DNA from: Luteibacter flocculans
GTDB lineage: Bacteria; Pseudomonadota; Gammaproteobacteria; Xanthomonadales; Rhodanobacteraceae
NCBI RefSeq assembly: GCF_023612255.1
Contig: NZ_CP063231.1
Location: 2,152,001-2,216,000, forward strand
Reading direction: 5' to 3'
Length of the DNA: 64,000 nucleotides
The notes beneath the pieces were generated by a model, which had not been told where the DNA came from, searched no databases, and worked only from the letters and a program-made list of their open reading frames with translations. Shown piece after piece: positions 44,163 to 52,951 of this stretch (position 1 is its first letter; each line of letters opens with the position of its first letter). Position numbers and translations under genes: made by a program.

Positions 44163-45298
44163 CCGATGCGCTTCCGGGTCTTCAGGCGTGCCGCCGCCAG
44201 GAGCACGACCGCGTAGCCGAACAGGATGGCGCAATTCCTCAGGACCATGGACCACAGGTTGCCGGCCAGGAAGAGACTTTTCAGCGCTTCCAAGTAATAC
44301 GTCGCCGGAAGCGCGTGCCCCACCACCTGCACCGGCCAGGGCATGTTGCGCAGGTCGTAGATGAAACCGGAAAGCATGAGCGCGGGAAGAAAACTGGCGA
44401 TCAACGCGATCTGGCTGGCATTGAACTGATTCTTGGTGACCGCCGAAATCAGTAGACCGATGCCGAGCGCAACGAACATGTAGAACACCGACAGAAGCAC
44501 GATCAGCAGTAGCGATCCGCGCAGCGGCACCTCGAACAGGAAGCGCGCCGCGAGCAGACACATCGCCAGCCCGATCAGGCCGACCACGAAGTACGGAATG
44601 ATTTTCGCCAGCAGGATTTCCAGCGGCCGTACCGGCGTGACGAACAGGGCTTCGAGCGTGCCGCGTTCCCACTCCCGCGCCATGACCAACGCCGTAAGGA
44701 ACGCGCCCACCAGGGTCGTTATGAGTACCAGCAGTCCGGGTACGAGGAACCACGTGCTGGTGTTGGCCTCGTTGAACCAGAGGCGCTGCTCGAGATGCAC
44801 CATGCCGATCGGCGTGGCGGTGTCACCCGCACGCTGTTCCTGCTCGGCCGCCCACGCCTGTAACGACGACTCCACGTAGCCCTGCACCGTGCGTGCCGTA
44901 TTGGCATCCGCACCGTGCAGGATCAATTGCAAGTGCGCGTCGCCGAGGTGCAGGCGTCGCGAGAAGTCCGAGGGAATACGCAGGATCGCGTTTACCTCGC
45001 GATCGGCCATCAGCGCCTCGGCGGCGTGCATGTCGTGAACCGGCTTCGGATCGAGATACGGCGACAGGCGCATGCCGGCCATCACGTCGTTCGCCATCGG
45101 CGACGGGTCTTCGAGCACGACAGCGACGGGGGCATGCTTCACGTCGAACGAAAGGCCATAGCCAAAGATCAGGATCAGCACGCCTGGCAGGGCGATACCC
45201 ACCATGAGATTGCTCCGGTCCCGCAGCAACTGCTTGACCTCCTTGCGTACGAGCGCGATCAACCGCCGCGCAAAACCGCTTCTGTTCGCCGTGCTCAT
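44159..45298 (-). CDS. ABC-2 type permease (YbhS-like)
   Basis: 379 residues with the same topology as its downstream partner: ALVRKEVKQLLRDRSNLMVGIALPG, a periplasmic domain, then MAREWERGTLEALFVTPVRPLEIL and helices to the end. Its ATG overlaps the ATPase stop (ATGA), and its own stop overlaps the next permease start. The pair forms the membrane channel of the exporter. Confidence 0.91.
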   Translation of the reverse strand: MSTANRSGFARRLIALVRKEVKQLLRDRSNLMVGIALPGVLILIFGYGLSFDVKHAPVAVVLEDPSPMANDVMAGMRLSPYLDPKPVHDMHAAEALMADREVNAILRIPSDFSRRLHLGDAHLQLILHGADANTARTVQGYVESSLQAWAAEQEQRAGDTATPIGMVHLEQRLWFNEANTSTWFLVPGLLVLITTLVGAFLTALVMAREWERGTLEALFVTPVRPLEILLAKIIPYFVVGLIGLAMCLLAARFLFEVPLRGSLLLIVLLSVFYMFVALGIGLLISAVTKNQFNASQIALIASFLPALMLSGFIYDLRNMPWPVQVVGHALPATYYLEALKSLFLAGNLWSMVLRNCAILFGYAVVLLAAARLKTRKRIG

Positions 45299-47079
45299 GC
45301 GGCATCCCTGGCGTTGCCGCCTGTATGCTGTCGGTGCTGCCGCACGATGCCGATGAACGCCTGCTCCATGTCGAAGGGGGCCTCGTCGGTCTCCCCGGCC
45401 TGCCGACGGATGGCTGCGGGTGTGCCGAGCGCAAGCACCTGCCCTGCGTCCTGGATCACGACGCGATCGCAGTACTCGGCTTCCTCCATGAAGTGCGTGG
45501 TAATGATGATGGTCGTGCCGCTTTCGGCCAGCGCCGTGATGCGTCGCCAGAACTCGCGGCGAGCCAGCGGATCCGCACCGCTCGTCGGTTCGTCGAGAAA
45601 CAGAATGTCCGGCTCGTGCAGGAGGCCGGTCGCCATCGCCAGCCGCTGCCTGAATCCACCGGGCAGGCTACCCGCCGGCGCACCGCCGGACCGTTCCAGC
45701 TCGAATTGCGCCTTTACCGCATGCATGCGCTCGCGCAGCCGGGCGCCGTGCAAACCATAGGTGCCACCGAAGAACGAAAGGTTTTCGTCCACGCTGAGGC
45801 TGCCGTACAGCGCGAACTTCTGCGACACGTAGCCGACCTGCTGGCGAGCGTGCGCGCGTGCGCGTCGAAGGTCGTATCCGGCGACGTGCAGGCTGCCCGA
45901 ACTGGCCGGAAGCAACCCGCACAGCATGCGGAACGTCGTCGTCTTGCCGGCACCGTTCGGGCCAAGCAGGCCGAAGATCTCACCGCGCTCCACGCTGAAA
46001 CTCGTGCGATCCACAGCGATAAAGTCCCCGAATCGGCGGACCAGATCCTTGACCTCGATGACGGGCCCGTCATGCGCCCGCTGCGCCGCTCCCGACGTAC
46101 TGGTGGAGGCAGCCGCGGCGAAATCGCGCTGTACCTTCGAACGCAATGCGAGCATCACCCCGTCCTCCAGGGTGGCTGCCACCGGTACGCTGCTCGCCGC
46201 ACCGAGCAGCGCGGCGAGCCCAGAATCGCCCTGCGACACGGCATGTCGTGCACGCACGACATGCACTTTTCCGCCGCGCGGCACGGCATCGATCGTGTCC
46301 TCGTCGTCGAGCAGCCGGGCCTGGAGCGAACGCGCCGCCGTCCCTGCCGCGGGCGTAGCAGCGAAACACAAGCCGTCCGCCGTCGCGCGGATCGTCGATG
46401 GGGGGCCGTCCGCCAGCAGACGACCTTCATGCAGGATGGCCACATGCTCGCAACGCTCCGCCTCGTCCATGTAGGACGTGCTGACCAGCACGCTGAGCCG
46501 CTCGTCGGCGACGAGCTGCTCGAGGATTTCCCACAGCTCACGGCGAGACAGCGGATCGACACCGACGGTCGGTTCGTCCAGAAGCAGCAGTGCGGGCGAA
46601 CGCACCAGCGTGCAGGCCAGGCCGAGCTTCTGCTTCATGCCGCCGGACAGCTTGCCTGCGGGACGGTCGGTAAATCGCCCCAGGTCGGTCATCGCCATGA
46701 GACGTGCATAGCGATCGCGACGCGTGGCCGCATCGACGCCGTGAAGGTCGGCATAGAGATCGAGGTTCTCCTGAACGCTCAAGTCTTCATACAAGCCGAA
46801 GCGCTGCGGCATGTAACTGATGCTGTCCTGCACGGCCTGCGGATCGTGGGCGACATCGATGCCCAGCACGGTCATCGTTCCCGCATCGGCCACCATCAAC
46901 CCGGCGGCAAGACGCAGCAAGGTCGTCTTGCCCGCGCCGTCAGGTCCTACAAGTGCGGTGATCGTGCCCTTTGCCACGGCGAGCGAAACGTCGTCCAGCG
47001 CTTGCACCGCCTGCCCTGTGCGGCTCGCGGCGAAACGTTTGCCGATACCGCGGGCCACCAGCGCAAGTTCGTCGGTCAT
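45295..47079 (-). CDS. Fused two-NBD ABC ATPase (YbhF-like)
   Basis: 594 residues with two nucleotide-binding domains in one chain. NBD1 has Walker A GPDGAGKTT (Asp in place of the usual Asn), signature LSGGMKQKL and Walker B LLLLDEPTVGVDP. NBD2 has GPNGAGKTT, the altered signature LPGGFRQRL and ILFLDEPTSGADP. This build is typical of the HlyD-YbhF-YbhS-YbhR exporters. ATG 47079 overlaps the adaptor stop by ATGA; longer frames are unsupported. Confidence 0.92.
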   Translation of the reverse strand: MTDELALVARGIGKRFAASRTGQAVQALDDVSLAVAKGTITALVGPDGAGKTTLLRLAAGLMVADAGTMTVLGIDVAHDPQAVQDSISYMPQRFGLYEDLSVQENLDLYADLHGVDAATRRDRYARLMAMTDLGRFTDRPAGKLSGGMKQKLGLACTLVRSPALLLLDEPTVGVDPLSRRELWEILEQLVADERLSVLVSTSYMDEAERCEHVAILHEGRLLADGPPSTIRATADGLCFAATPAAGTAARSLQARLLDDEDTIDAVPRGGKVHVVRARHAVSQGDSGLAALLGAASSVPVAATLEDGVMLALRSKVQRDFAAAASTSTSGAAQRAHDGPVIEVKDLVRRFGDFIAVDRTSFSVERGEIFGLLGPNGAGKTTTFRMLCGLLPASSGSLHVAGYDLRRARAHARQQVGYVSQKFALYGSLSVDENLSFFGGTYGLHGARLRERMHAVKAQFELERSGGAPAGSLPGGFRQRLAMATGLLHEPDILFLDEPTSGADPLARREFWRRITALAESGTTIIITTHFMEEAEYCDRVVIQDAGQVLALGTPAAIRRQAGETDEAPFDMEQAFIGIVRQHRQHTGGNARDAA

Positions 47080-48089
47080 GGCCTTGCAGCCACCGTACCG
47101 GGCAGCTCGACGGTCGCCGGCATGCCGAGGCGAAGGCGATCGTCGGGATCGTCGACGTTGATCCGCACCTCGTAGACCAGGCTGGTGCGAAGGTCCTCGG
47201 TTTCCACGTTCTTGGGCGTGAACTCGGCCACCGAGGCGATGTAGCCGACGCGACCCTCGATCGGGTGAGCCGGTGCGCTGTCGGTGGTGACGCGAGCCGC
47301 CTGGCCGGGCTTGATGCGGCCGAGATTCGTCTCCGACACGTAGGCACGGATCCACTTCGGGTGAAGCAGCGCCAAGGTGTACACGGGACGCTGCGGCGAG
47401 GCCATGTCACCCGGCTCCACGAGGCGGCTGCGTATCACGGCGTCGACGGGTGCCTTCAATTCGGCATCCGCGAGTTGCTGCGCGACGACCGCGCGTTCCG
47501 CTGCCGCGGCGTCGCGTTGCGCGCGCGCCTGGTCGATGTCTTCCTTGCGCGCTCCTACCACGGAGAGATCGTGCGCCTTGCGTTGCGCGTCGAGCTTGGC
47601 ATCGGCGGCGGCGCTCGCGGCGGCGGCCTGGTCCAGTTCCTCGTGGCTCACCGCGCGGCCGCGCGTGTCGCGACTGATCTCCCGGAGTCGATCGAGCGTC
47701 TGCCGCGCCATGCGTGCATCGGCCTGCGCGGCGCGCACGTTCGCGTCGGCCTGGGCGATCTCCTGGGGACGATTGCCGGCTTCCAGCCGCTTGAGGAGCT
47801 GATCCTGCGCACCGAGCTGTGCCTGCGCCTGAGCGAGGTGCAAGGCGAGCTTGGTGGTGTCGAGTGTGGCAAGCACCTGGCCGCTGACGACCCGATCCCC
47901 TTCCTCCACGCGCATCTGCGCGACGCGTTCGCTACCGTTGAAGGCGAGCGAGACCTGGCGGATATCGACGTTACCGTGCAGGACGATCGGTTCATCGCCA
48001 TGCGGCCGCAGCAGCCACCAGGCGATGCCCGCGGCGACCGCCAGCGTCACCGCAGCGACAGCGAGGAAACGAGGCGTCGGTCTGCGCAT
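47076..48089 (-). CDS. HlyD-family adaptor of ABC exporter (YbhG-like)
   Basis: 337 residues, AGGGG ribosome site. A single N-terminal membrane anchor (FLAVAAVTLAVAAGIAWWLL), barrel-sandwich (GNVDIRQVSLAFNGSERVAQMRVEEGDRV), a long Ala/Gln/Arg-rich coiled coil (about 75-190) and a C-terminal beta-barrel ending PGTVAARP. First gene of the exporter run; divergent from a TetR regulator with a palindrome between them. Confidence 0.92.
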   Translation of the reverse strand: MRRPTPRFLAVAAVTLAVAAGIAWWLLRPHGDEPIVLHGNVDIRQVSLAFNGSERVAQMRVEEGDRVVSGQVLATLDTTKLALHLAQAQAQLGAQDQLLKRLEAGNRPQEIAQADANVRAAQADARMARQTLDRLREISRDTRGRAVSHEELDQAAAASAAADAKLDAQRKAHDLSVVGARKEDIDQARAQRDAAAAERAVVAQQLADAELKAPVDAVIRSRLVEPGDMASPQRPVYTLALLHPKWIRAYVSETNLGRIKPGQAARVTTDSAPAHPIEGRVGYIASVAEFTPKNVETEDLRTSLVYEVRINVDDPDDRLRLGMPATVELPGTVAARP

Positions 48090-48144
48090 GAAGGGCCCCT
48101 GAGCCGCGAGAGTTCCCGCAGTCTAGGGTGCGGGCAGGGTCGAA

Positions 48145-48160
48145 TCAAATACAAATTTGA
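48145..48160. promoter_or_regulatory. Inverted repeat in TetR/exporter intergenic region
   Basis: TCAAAT-ACAA-ATTTGA, perfect 6-bp arms in the only AT-rich part of the 107-base gap between the divergent TetR and HlyD genes. It is a good candidate operator for the TetR protein on both promoters. Confidence 0.5.
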
Positions 48161-48196
48161 GTTACATTTTGCCGCACCTCGTACCCCGGTTCGCTC

Positions 48197-48862
48197 ATGT
48201 CCGCTCGTCTACCCGTGTCCCCGACGCCCCAGCGGAGTCCCCGCCAGGACGGCGAGACGACCCGCGCCACCCTGCTCGACGTCGCCGGACGGCTGTTCGC
48301 AGAACATGGCTACCTCGGTACGTCGAGCAAGGACATCTGTCTTCGCGCAGGCGTGAACATGGCCGCGGTGAACTACCACTTCGGCAGTCGGGACGGGCTT
48401 TATGCCGCCGTGCTCGTCGAGGCGCACCGGCAAGTTATCAGCCAGGAGGAACTGCGCGCCCTGGTCGCCTCGGACCAGCCTGCGAAAGACAGGGTGCGCG
48501 GCCTCATGGCACACCTCGTCGCGCAGATGGGGCAGGACGAAACCTCGTGGGGCTTCAAGGTCGTGCTGCGCGAGGTCATGGCGCCCTCGCCGCTCGCTTC
48601 GACGCTGGTCGACCAAGCAATCGTGCCGAAAGCGGGCATCGTGGCCGGGCTCATCGCCGACTGCATGGGTCTGCCGCACGACCACCCGAAGGTGCAGCGC
48701 GGCCTGATGATGACGGTGGTGCCGTGCATCGTGCTGTTGCTCGCGCCGCCCGGCCTCCGCGAGAAGGCGCTGCCTGCCTTGCAGCCCGGCTCCCCCGACC
48801 TGGCCGATCACATGGCGACCTTTGCACTGGCGGGGTTGGACGCGCTCGCGGACGCCCCCTGA
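48197..48862 (+). CDS. TetR-family regulator (CecR/YbiH-like, DUF1956 C-domain)
   Basis: 221 residues. N-terminal helix-turn-helix: RATLLDVAGRLFAEHGYLGTSSKDICLRAGVNMAAVNYHFGSRDGLYAAV; the FGS-x-DGLY wording and C-terminal domain are those of the CecR group that controls ybh-type ABC exporters in enterobacteria. Divergent from the HlyD gene here, the same arrangement. Probably represses the exporter and, if transcription reads through, the borosin genes behind it. Confidence 0.92.
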   Translation: MSARLPVSPTPQRSPRQDGETTRATLLDVAGRLFAEHGYLGTSSKDICLRAGVNMAAVNYHFGSRDGLYAAVLVEAHRQVISQEELRALVASDQPAKDRVRGLMAHLVAQMGQDETSWGFKVVLREVMAPSPLASTLVDQAIVPKAGIVAGLIADCMGLPHDHPKVQRGLMMTVVPCIVLLLAPPGLREKALPALQPGSPDLADHMATFALAGLDALADAP

Positions 48863-48992
48863 GCGCGCGATGGGCGGTGCTGGCGTCGTCGAGCAGCTGA
48901 GGCCGCCACCGCGCCGGAAGCGCCCGAGCCGCTCAACGAACGGTGCTTGGTACCATGCAGCCCTTTGCGCCGTCGGCGCCCTGGAAAACCTC

Positions 48993-49835
48993 GTGTCGCA
49001 TTACTCCGGTCCCCTGCTCACCCGCGCCGATGCCGACGCCTTGGCATCCGCGCGCGATGCCGACGCTACGACCTGGACCGGCTCGCTTGATCTCGGCCGG
49101 TCCGAAGGCGTCGCGCAGCTCGGGCCAACGCAATGGCAATGGGCCGGCCTCGCCTATCCCTATCCGGATCGTCTGAAGGACCGCACGCTCTATTACTGGG
49201 ACGGCGACGACTTCGTCGCCGTATCGCGTTTCTCGGGCTCGCTTATCAAGCTCGTGCCGACGTCATGGGGCGTACCCACGTTCGAGATCGACGGCATCAA
49301 GATGCTGCCCACGTCGAAGGAGTCGCCCCTCGACGACGCGCGCCGCAAGGTGGCGCTCGTGGAACCGCGCGGCAAGACGGTATTGGATACCTGCGGTGGC
49401 CTGGGCTACTTCGCTGCGTGCTGCCTCGACGCAGGCGTGGGACGCATCGTGTCGTTCGAGAAGAACGACGACGTGCTCTGGCTTCGAACGATCAATCCGT
49501 GGTCGCCGGACCCCGATGCGCCGTCGTCCGGTGGGCGTCTGCAACTCACGCACGACGACGTGTCACAAGCGGTGACGATGCTGCCCGACGCGTCGATGGA
49601 CGCGATTCTGCATGATCCGCCGCGCTTCGGCATTGCCGGGGAGCTATATTCACAGGCGTTCTACGACCAGCTCGCGCGTGTGCTGCGGCGTGGCGGACGC
49701 CTGTTCCATTACACCGGTTCCCCGAACAAGCTGACGTCCGGGCGCGACGTGCCGCGCGAAGTCGAAAAGCGCCTCGAAAAAGCGGGCTTCAAGGCGCAAC
49801 TGGCGTTGGATGGCGTGCTGGCGACGCGACGCTAG
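48993..49835 (+). CDS. Predicted SAM-dependent methyltransferase
   Basis: About 280 residues from GTG 48993 (start uncertain; the frame is open to 48822). Rossmann core with the SAM motif VLDTCGGLGYFAACCLDAGV near residue 130, an acidic FEKNDD after strand 2 and the motif DAILHDPPRFGIAG where N/DPPY-type enzymes bind substrate. C-terminal VLRRGGRLFHYTGSPNK closes the fold. Resembles spermidine-synthase-like methyltransferases of unknown substrate. No partner gene is linked. Confidence 0.82.
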   Translation: MSHYSGPLLTRADADALASARDADATTWTGSLDLGRSEGVAQLGPTQWQWAGLAYPYPDRLKDRTLYYWDGDDFVAVSRFSGSLIKLVPTSWGVPTFEIDGIKMLPTSKESPLDDARRKVALVEPRGKTVLDTCGGLGYFAACCLDAGVGRIVSFEKNDDVLWLRTINPWSPDPDAPSSGGRLQLTHDDVSQAVTMLPDASMDAILHDPPRFGIAGELYSQAFYDQLARVLRRGGRLFHYTGSPNKLTSGRDVPREVEKRLEKAGFKAQLALDGVLATRR

Positions 49836-49854
49836 CAACGCGGCTGCATACGCT

Positions 49855-50640
49855 TTACTCGTCGGGTGCCTTCTCGACGCGCGTCGAGACCAGCCGCATG
49901 AAGGCCTCTTGTTGATAGCGGCTCATCCGCAGTTTCTGCCCCGTGTCCATGGTGACCACGTGGTGGCCGTTGAACCAGGGGTGGATGGAGCGGACGCGGC
50001 GGACATTGATGATGGCGGAACGGTGCACCCGCGCGAAGTACCTCGGGTCCAGGCGTTCCGCCAGCGCCGTCATCGTCTCGCGCACTTCGTGAGTACGGTC
50101 GGCGAGATGGATCTCGACCACGTTACGGTTGGCCTTGATCCACACGATGTCGTTCACGTCCACGAAAGTGACCTGGTCGTCGACACGTACCGGCACGCGG
50201 TCCAGGTAACCCTCGCGCCGACGCAACGTCTCCAGCACCTGACGTATGGCGGCACCGTCGTCGGGCCTGGCGACCGGCCCCAGGCGCGCCTTCACACGGC
50301 GCAGCGTGTCCGCGAAACGGTCGCGACTGAAGGGTTTCACCAGATAGTCCACTGCGTTGGCTTCGAAGGCCCGGACGGCGTATTGCTCGTAGGCGGTGAC
50401 GAAGACCGTGGCGGGCATGCGTGCTGGCCCGATCGTCGCCACGACGTCGATACCCGTCATCGCCGGCATCTGGATGTCGAGAAAGACGAGGTCGGGCGAC
50501 TGCTCGCGAATGGCTCGCACCGCAGATGCACCGTCGCCGCATTCGCCCGCGATCAGGATATCGGGGTCATCGCGCAGCAGACGCAGCACGGCGTGCCGTG
50601 CGATCGGCTCATCGTCGACGACCAATGTGGCGATCTTCAT
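49855..50640 (-). CDS. LytTR-family response regulator
   Basis: 261 residues. Receiver domain with phosphoacceptor Asp55 (VFLDIQMPAMTG) and acidic pocket VVDDEP, then a LytTR DNA-binding domain (about 155-255; IKANRNVVEIHLADRTHEVRE, YFARVHRSAIINVRRV). Overlaps the histidine kinase by ATGA. Probably regulates extracellular or cell-surface functions, as usual for LytTR regulators. Confidence 0.93.
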   Translation of the reverse strand: MKIATLVVDDEPIARHAVLRLLRDDPDILIAGECGDGASAVRAIREQSPDLVFLDIQMPAMTGIDVVATIGPARMPATVFVTAYEQYAVRAFEANAVDYLVKPFSRDRFADTLRRVKARLGPVARPDDGAAIRQVLETLRRREGYLDRVPVRVDDQVTFVDVNDIVWIKANRNVVEIHLADRTHEVRETMTALAERLDPRYFARVHRSAIINVRRVRSIHPWFNGHHVVTMDTGQKLRMSRYQQEAFMRLVSTRVEKAPDE

Positions 50641-51752
50641 GCGTTTTCGATCTCTGGACCGTCGTCGACGTCCTCGGTTTCCCTGAAAGGCAGGCGGATA
50701 CGGCAGACCACACCCTCGGGCCAGATCATGTCGAGTCTGACTTCCGCCTCATCGCCATAAAGCTCGCGCAGCCGCAGCGCGGTGTTGGACATGCCGATGC
50801 CGTGTCCACCGCTGGATGCCGCGGGGCGCGCTTCGAGGGTACTGTTGCGGTTGCGCACCTCGATGCACAGGCTGTCGCCTTGCCGACGGCTTTCGATCTC
50901 GATGTGATCCGAACCCACGCGCTCGCCGATGCCGTGACGAATCGCGTTCTCCACGATGGGCTGGAGGATGAGGCTCGGCACCGCACAATCGAGCGTCGCC
51001 GGATCGAGATAGATGCGCGTGGTGAGGCGATCCTTGAAACGCATGCCCTGGATGCCGAGGTAGAGTTCGAGCAAGACGAGTTCCCGGCGCAAGGTGATCT
51101 CCTGCCCGTCGGAGTCCTCCAGAAACGCACGCAGCAGCTCGCTGAGGCGAAGCAGCATGTCTTCCGCCGACAGCGCGTCCTCCCTCAACAGGGTGGCAAT
51201 CGCATGCAGCGTGTTGAACAGGAAGTGGGGTTGCAACTGCGACTTCAACGCCTGCAATCGCGACTGCGCCAATTCGGTGGCGAGTCGACTCGCTTCCACC
51301 TCGCGTCGGACCTTCTCCGCTCGCAGAGTCACCGCCTGCTGGATCGCGAACAGGCCCCAGTAGGTCAGCAGGCCGCTGGCGAAGTGTTGTCCGAGGAACT
51401 GGCGAAACTGCTCGCCGAACGAGCTGGGCTCGAACACCGTGGAGACCAGGGCACCGATCGCGAGGGACAGAAAGGTGACGCCGACGCTCGCCGGCAACTG
51501 CATCCCCAGGCCGCGCAGCCGTACCGCGCCCTGGATCGGATACCTGACCGCGAGCCGGAACACGAGCGGCGCGAGCGCAGCCCAGGTGTACCACTGGATC
51601 AACGACCAGCGCAGGTAGTCCACGGCATCCCACACCGGGCCACCCAGCAGCGAGGTCATGTAGCGCTGGAAGGCGAAGACGATCGCGATCGCCGTCCACA
51701 AGGCGATATAGCGACCGAAGCCGATCTCCGTGCTGCCTAAGCGAACCTTCAT
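50637..51752 (-). CDS. LytS-like sensor histidine kinase
   Basis: About 371 residues from ATG 51752 (GGAT ribosome site; ATG 51782 possible). Four to five N-terminal membrane helices without a large loop, then the His_kinase domain with phosphoacceptor His176 in LQSQLQPHFLFNTLHAIATLL-type sequence (SQLQPHFLFN) and an HATPase domain (PIVENAIRHGI, GGHGIGMSNTALRLRELYG). Partner of the LytTR regulator that overlaps it. Confidence 0.91.
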   Translation of the reverse strand: MKVRLGSTEIGFGRYIALWTAIAIVFAFQRYMTSLLGGPVWDAVDYLRWSLIQWYTWAALAPLVFRLAVRYPIQGAVRLRGLGMQLPASVGVTFLSLAIGALVSTVFEPSSFGEQFRQFLGQHFASGLLTYWGLFAIQQAVTLRAEKVRREVEASRLATELAQSRLQALKSQLQPHFLFNTLHAIATLLREDALSAEDMLLRLSELLRAFLEDSDGQEITLRRELVLLELYLGIQGMRFKDRLTTRIYLDPATLDCAVPSLILQPIVENAIRHGIGERVGSDHIEIESRRQGDSLCIEVRNRNSTLEARPAASSGGHGIGMSNTALRLRELYGDEAEVRLDMIWPEGVVCRIRLPFRETEDVDDGPEIENA

Positions 51753-51924
51753 GGGCGTGATCCGTGCGGTGTCGAGACGCATGGTAGGGCGAGCACGACC
51801 GCTCGCAAAGCGAAAACGCTCGGCGCTACGACTCGTCCCGCGACCACGACGATTCGTCCCGAACGGGTTCTTTCGCGGCCCATGGTGACGGCTCAATGGC
51901 CCCACCCTACCTGGAGCCTTGCCG

Positions 51925-52281
51925 ATGAAACCCGCCCACATCGCCGTCGTCGCGTTGTCCCTTGTCGCCCTTCCCGTCTTCGGCCAAGCCACGGCAAACC
52001 CTCAGATTCCCGCGAAGATGTTCACTCTGGTCAACGCCACATCGGACAGCGTGACCGCGGTGGCGGTGAGGGGTGCCGATACGGGTCCGGCCACCGACGT
52101 CGGCTTGGGCGAGCCGTTAAGCGGCGGACTCACGACTACCACGGTAAGGCTCCCCGCCGGCGACTGCATACGCACGTTCGACGTCACCTTCGCCAATGGC
52201 GTCACGCGGGCCTTCCGCGACATCGACGTATGCCGGTTCCATCGCTTGCGCCTCGGCGCGTCGTTACGCCCCGGCGCGTAA
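51925..52281 (+). CDS. Small secreted protein of unknown function
   Basis: 118 residues from ATG 51925 (GGAG ribosome site). Signal peptide (AVVALSLVALPVFGQA) followed by a beta-rich domain with MFTLVNATSDSVTAVAV and two cysteines (DCIRTFDVTF, DVCRFHRL). The pattern (NAT-x-x-x-x-xAV ... G-x-CIRT) suggests a small beta-sandwich. Divergent from the histidine kinase, which may point to regulation by that pair; speculative. Confidence 0.8.
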   Translation: MKPAHIAVVALSLVALPVFGQATANPQIPAKMFTLVNATSDSVTAVAVRGADTGPATDVGLGEPLSGGLTTTTVRLPAGDCIRTFDVTFANGVTRAFRDIDVCRFHRLRLGASLRPGA

Positions 52282-52357
52282 CGTTGCGCTCTCCTGCGCG
52301 CCGCGTTCACGCGGCATGCGGTGTGCTTCGCGCAGTCATCGAGCGCGAGGTACACCG

Positions 52358-52915
52358 ATGAGTGAGGCCGATTCCCGCACGGCTCTGCTGGTGCTGGACG
52401 TCTTCAACACGTTCCAGTTTCCTGGAGGCGACGAACTGTTCCAGCAGGCCCAGGAAGCGATCGGAAAGATTCGCCTGCTCCGGGAGCGCTTTCATGCGCG
52501 CGAGGCGCCCGTCATCTTCGTGAACGACAACTTCGACCGCTGGCAGGACAGCTTCGATGAGCTGGTCGATTACGTCGCCGGCTCGGGGGCGCCGGGACGC
52601 ACGATGGTCGAAGCGCTGTGTCCGCACGGCAGCGATCTGAAGCTTCTGAAGCCGCGGCATTCGGCGTTCTTCGAGACTGCCCTGCCCTCGCTGCTCGATC
52701 ACTTCGACGTACGACGCATCGTCGTGACGGGGCTGGCCGGCGATTCCTGCGTGCTCTGCACCGTGCTGGACGCGCACGTACGCGGCATCACGCCCATCGT
52801 GCCAGCCGATACCACGGCATCGCAGACGATCGAGCGCACGACACGCGCACTGGCCCACCTGCGCGAGACCTTCGGCACTGAGACCCCGCTTTCCGAGCGG
52901 GTCGACCCGCACTGA
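52358..52915 (+). CDS. Isochorismatase-family cysteine hydrolase
   Basis: 185 residues. Catalytic triad Asp14 (LLVLDVFNTF), Lys98 (LLKPRHSAFF) and Cys131 (TGLAGDSCVLCTV) is complete, with the cis-peptide GLAGDSC loop. Family members hydrolyse isochorismate, nicotinamide or carbamoyl-type amides; the sequence alone does not choose. GAGG ribosome site before ATG 52358. Confidence 0.92.
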   Translation: MSEADSRTALLVLDVFNTFQFPGGDELFQQAQEAIGKIRLLRERFHAREAPVIFVNDNFDRWQDSFDELVDYVAGSGAPGRTMVEALCPHGSDLKLLKPRHSAFFETALPSLLDHFDVRRIVVTGLAGDSCVLCTVLDAHVRGITPIVPADTTASQTIERTTRALAHLRETFGTETPLSERVDPH

Positions 52916-52951
52916 ACCCGCCCCCGTGTTAACTACCCAAGGAGACAGCCT

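Noticed and set aside
50421-51740. 439-codon plus-strand open frame
   Set aside because: Antisense to the LytS/LytTR pair, no recognisable domain, composition of a shadow.
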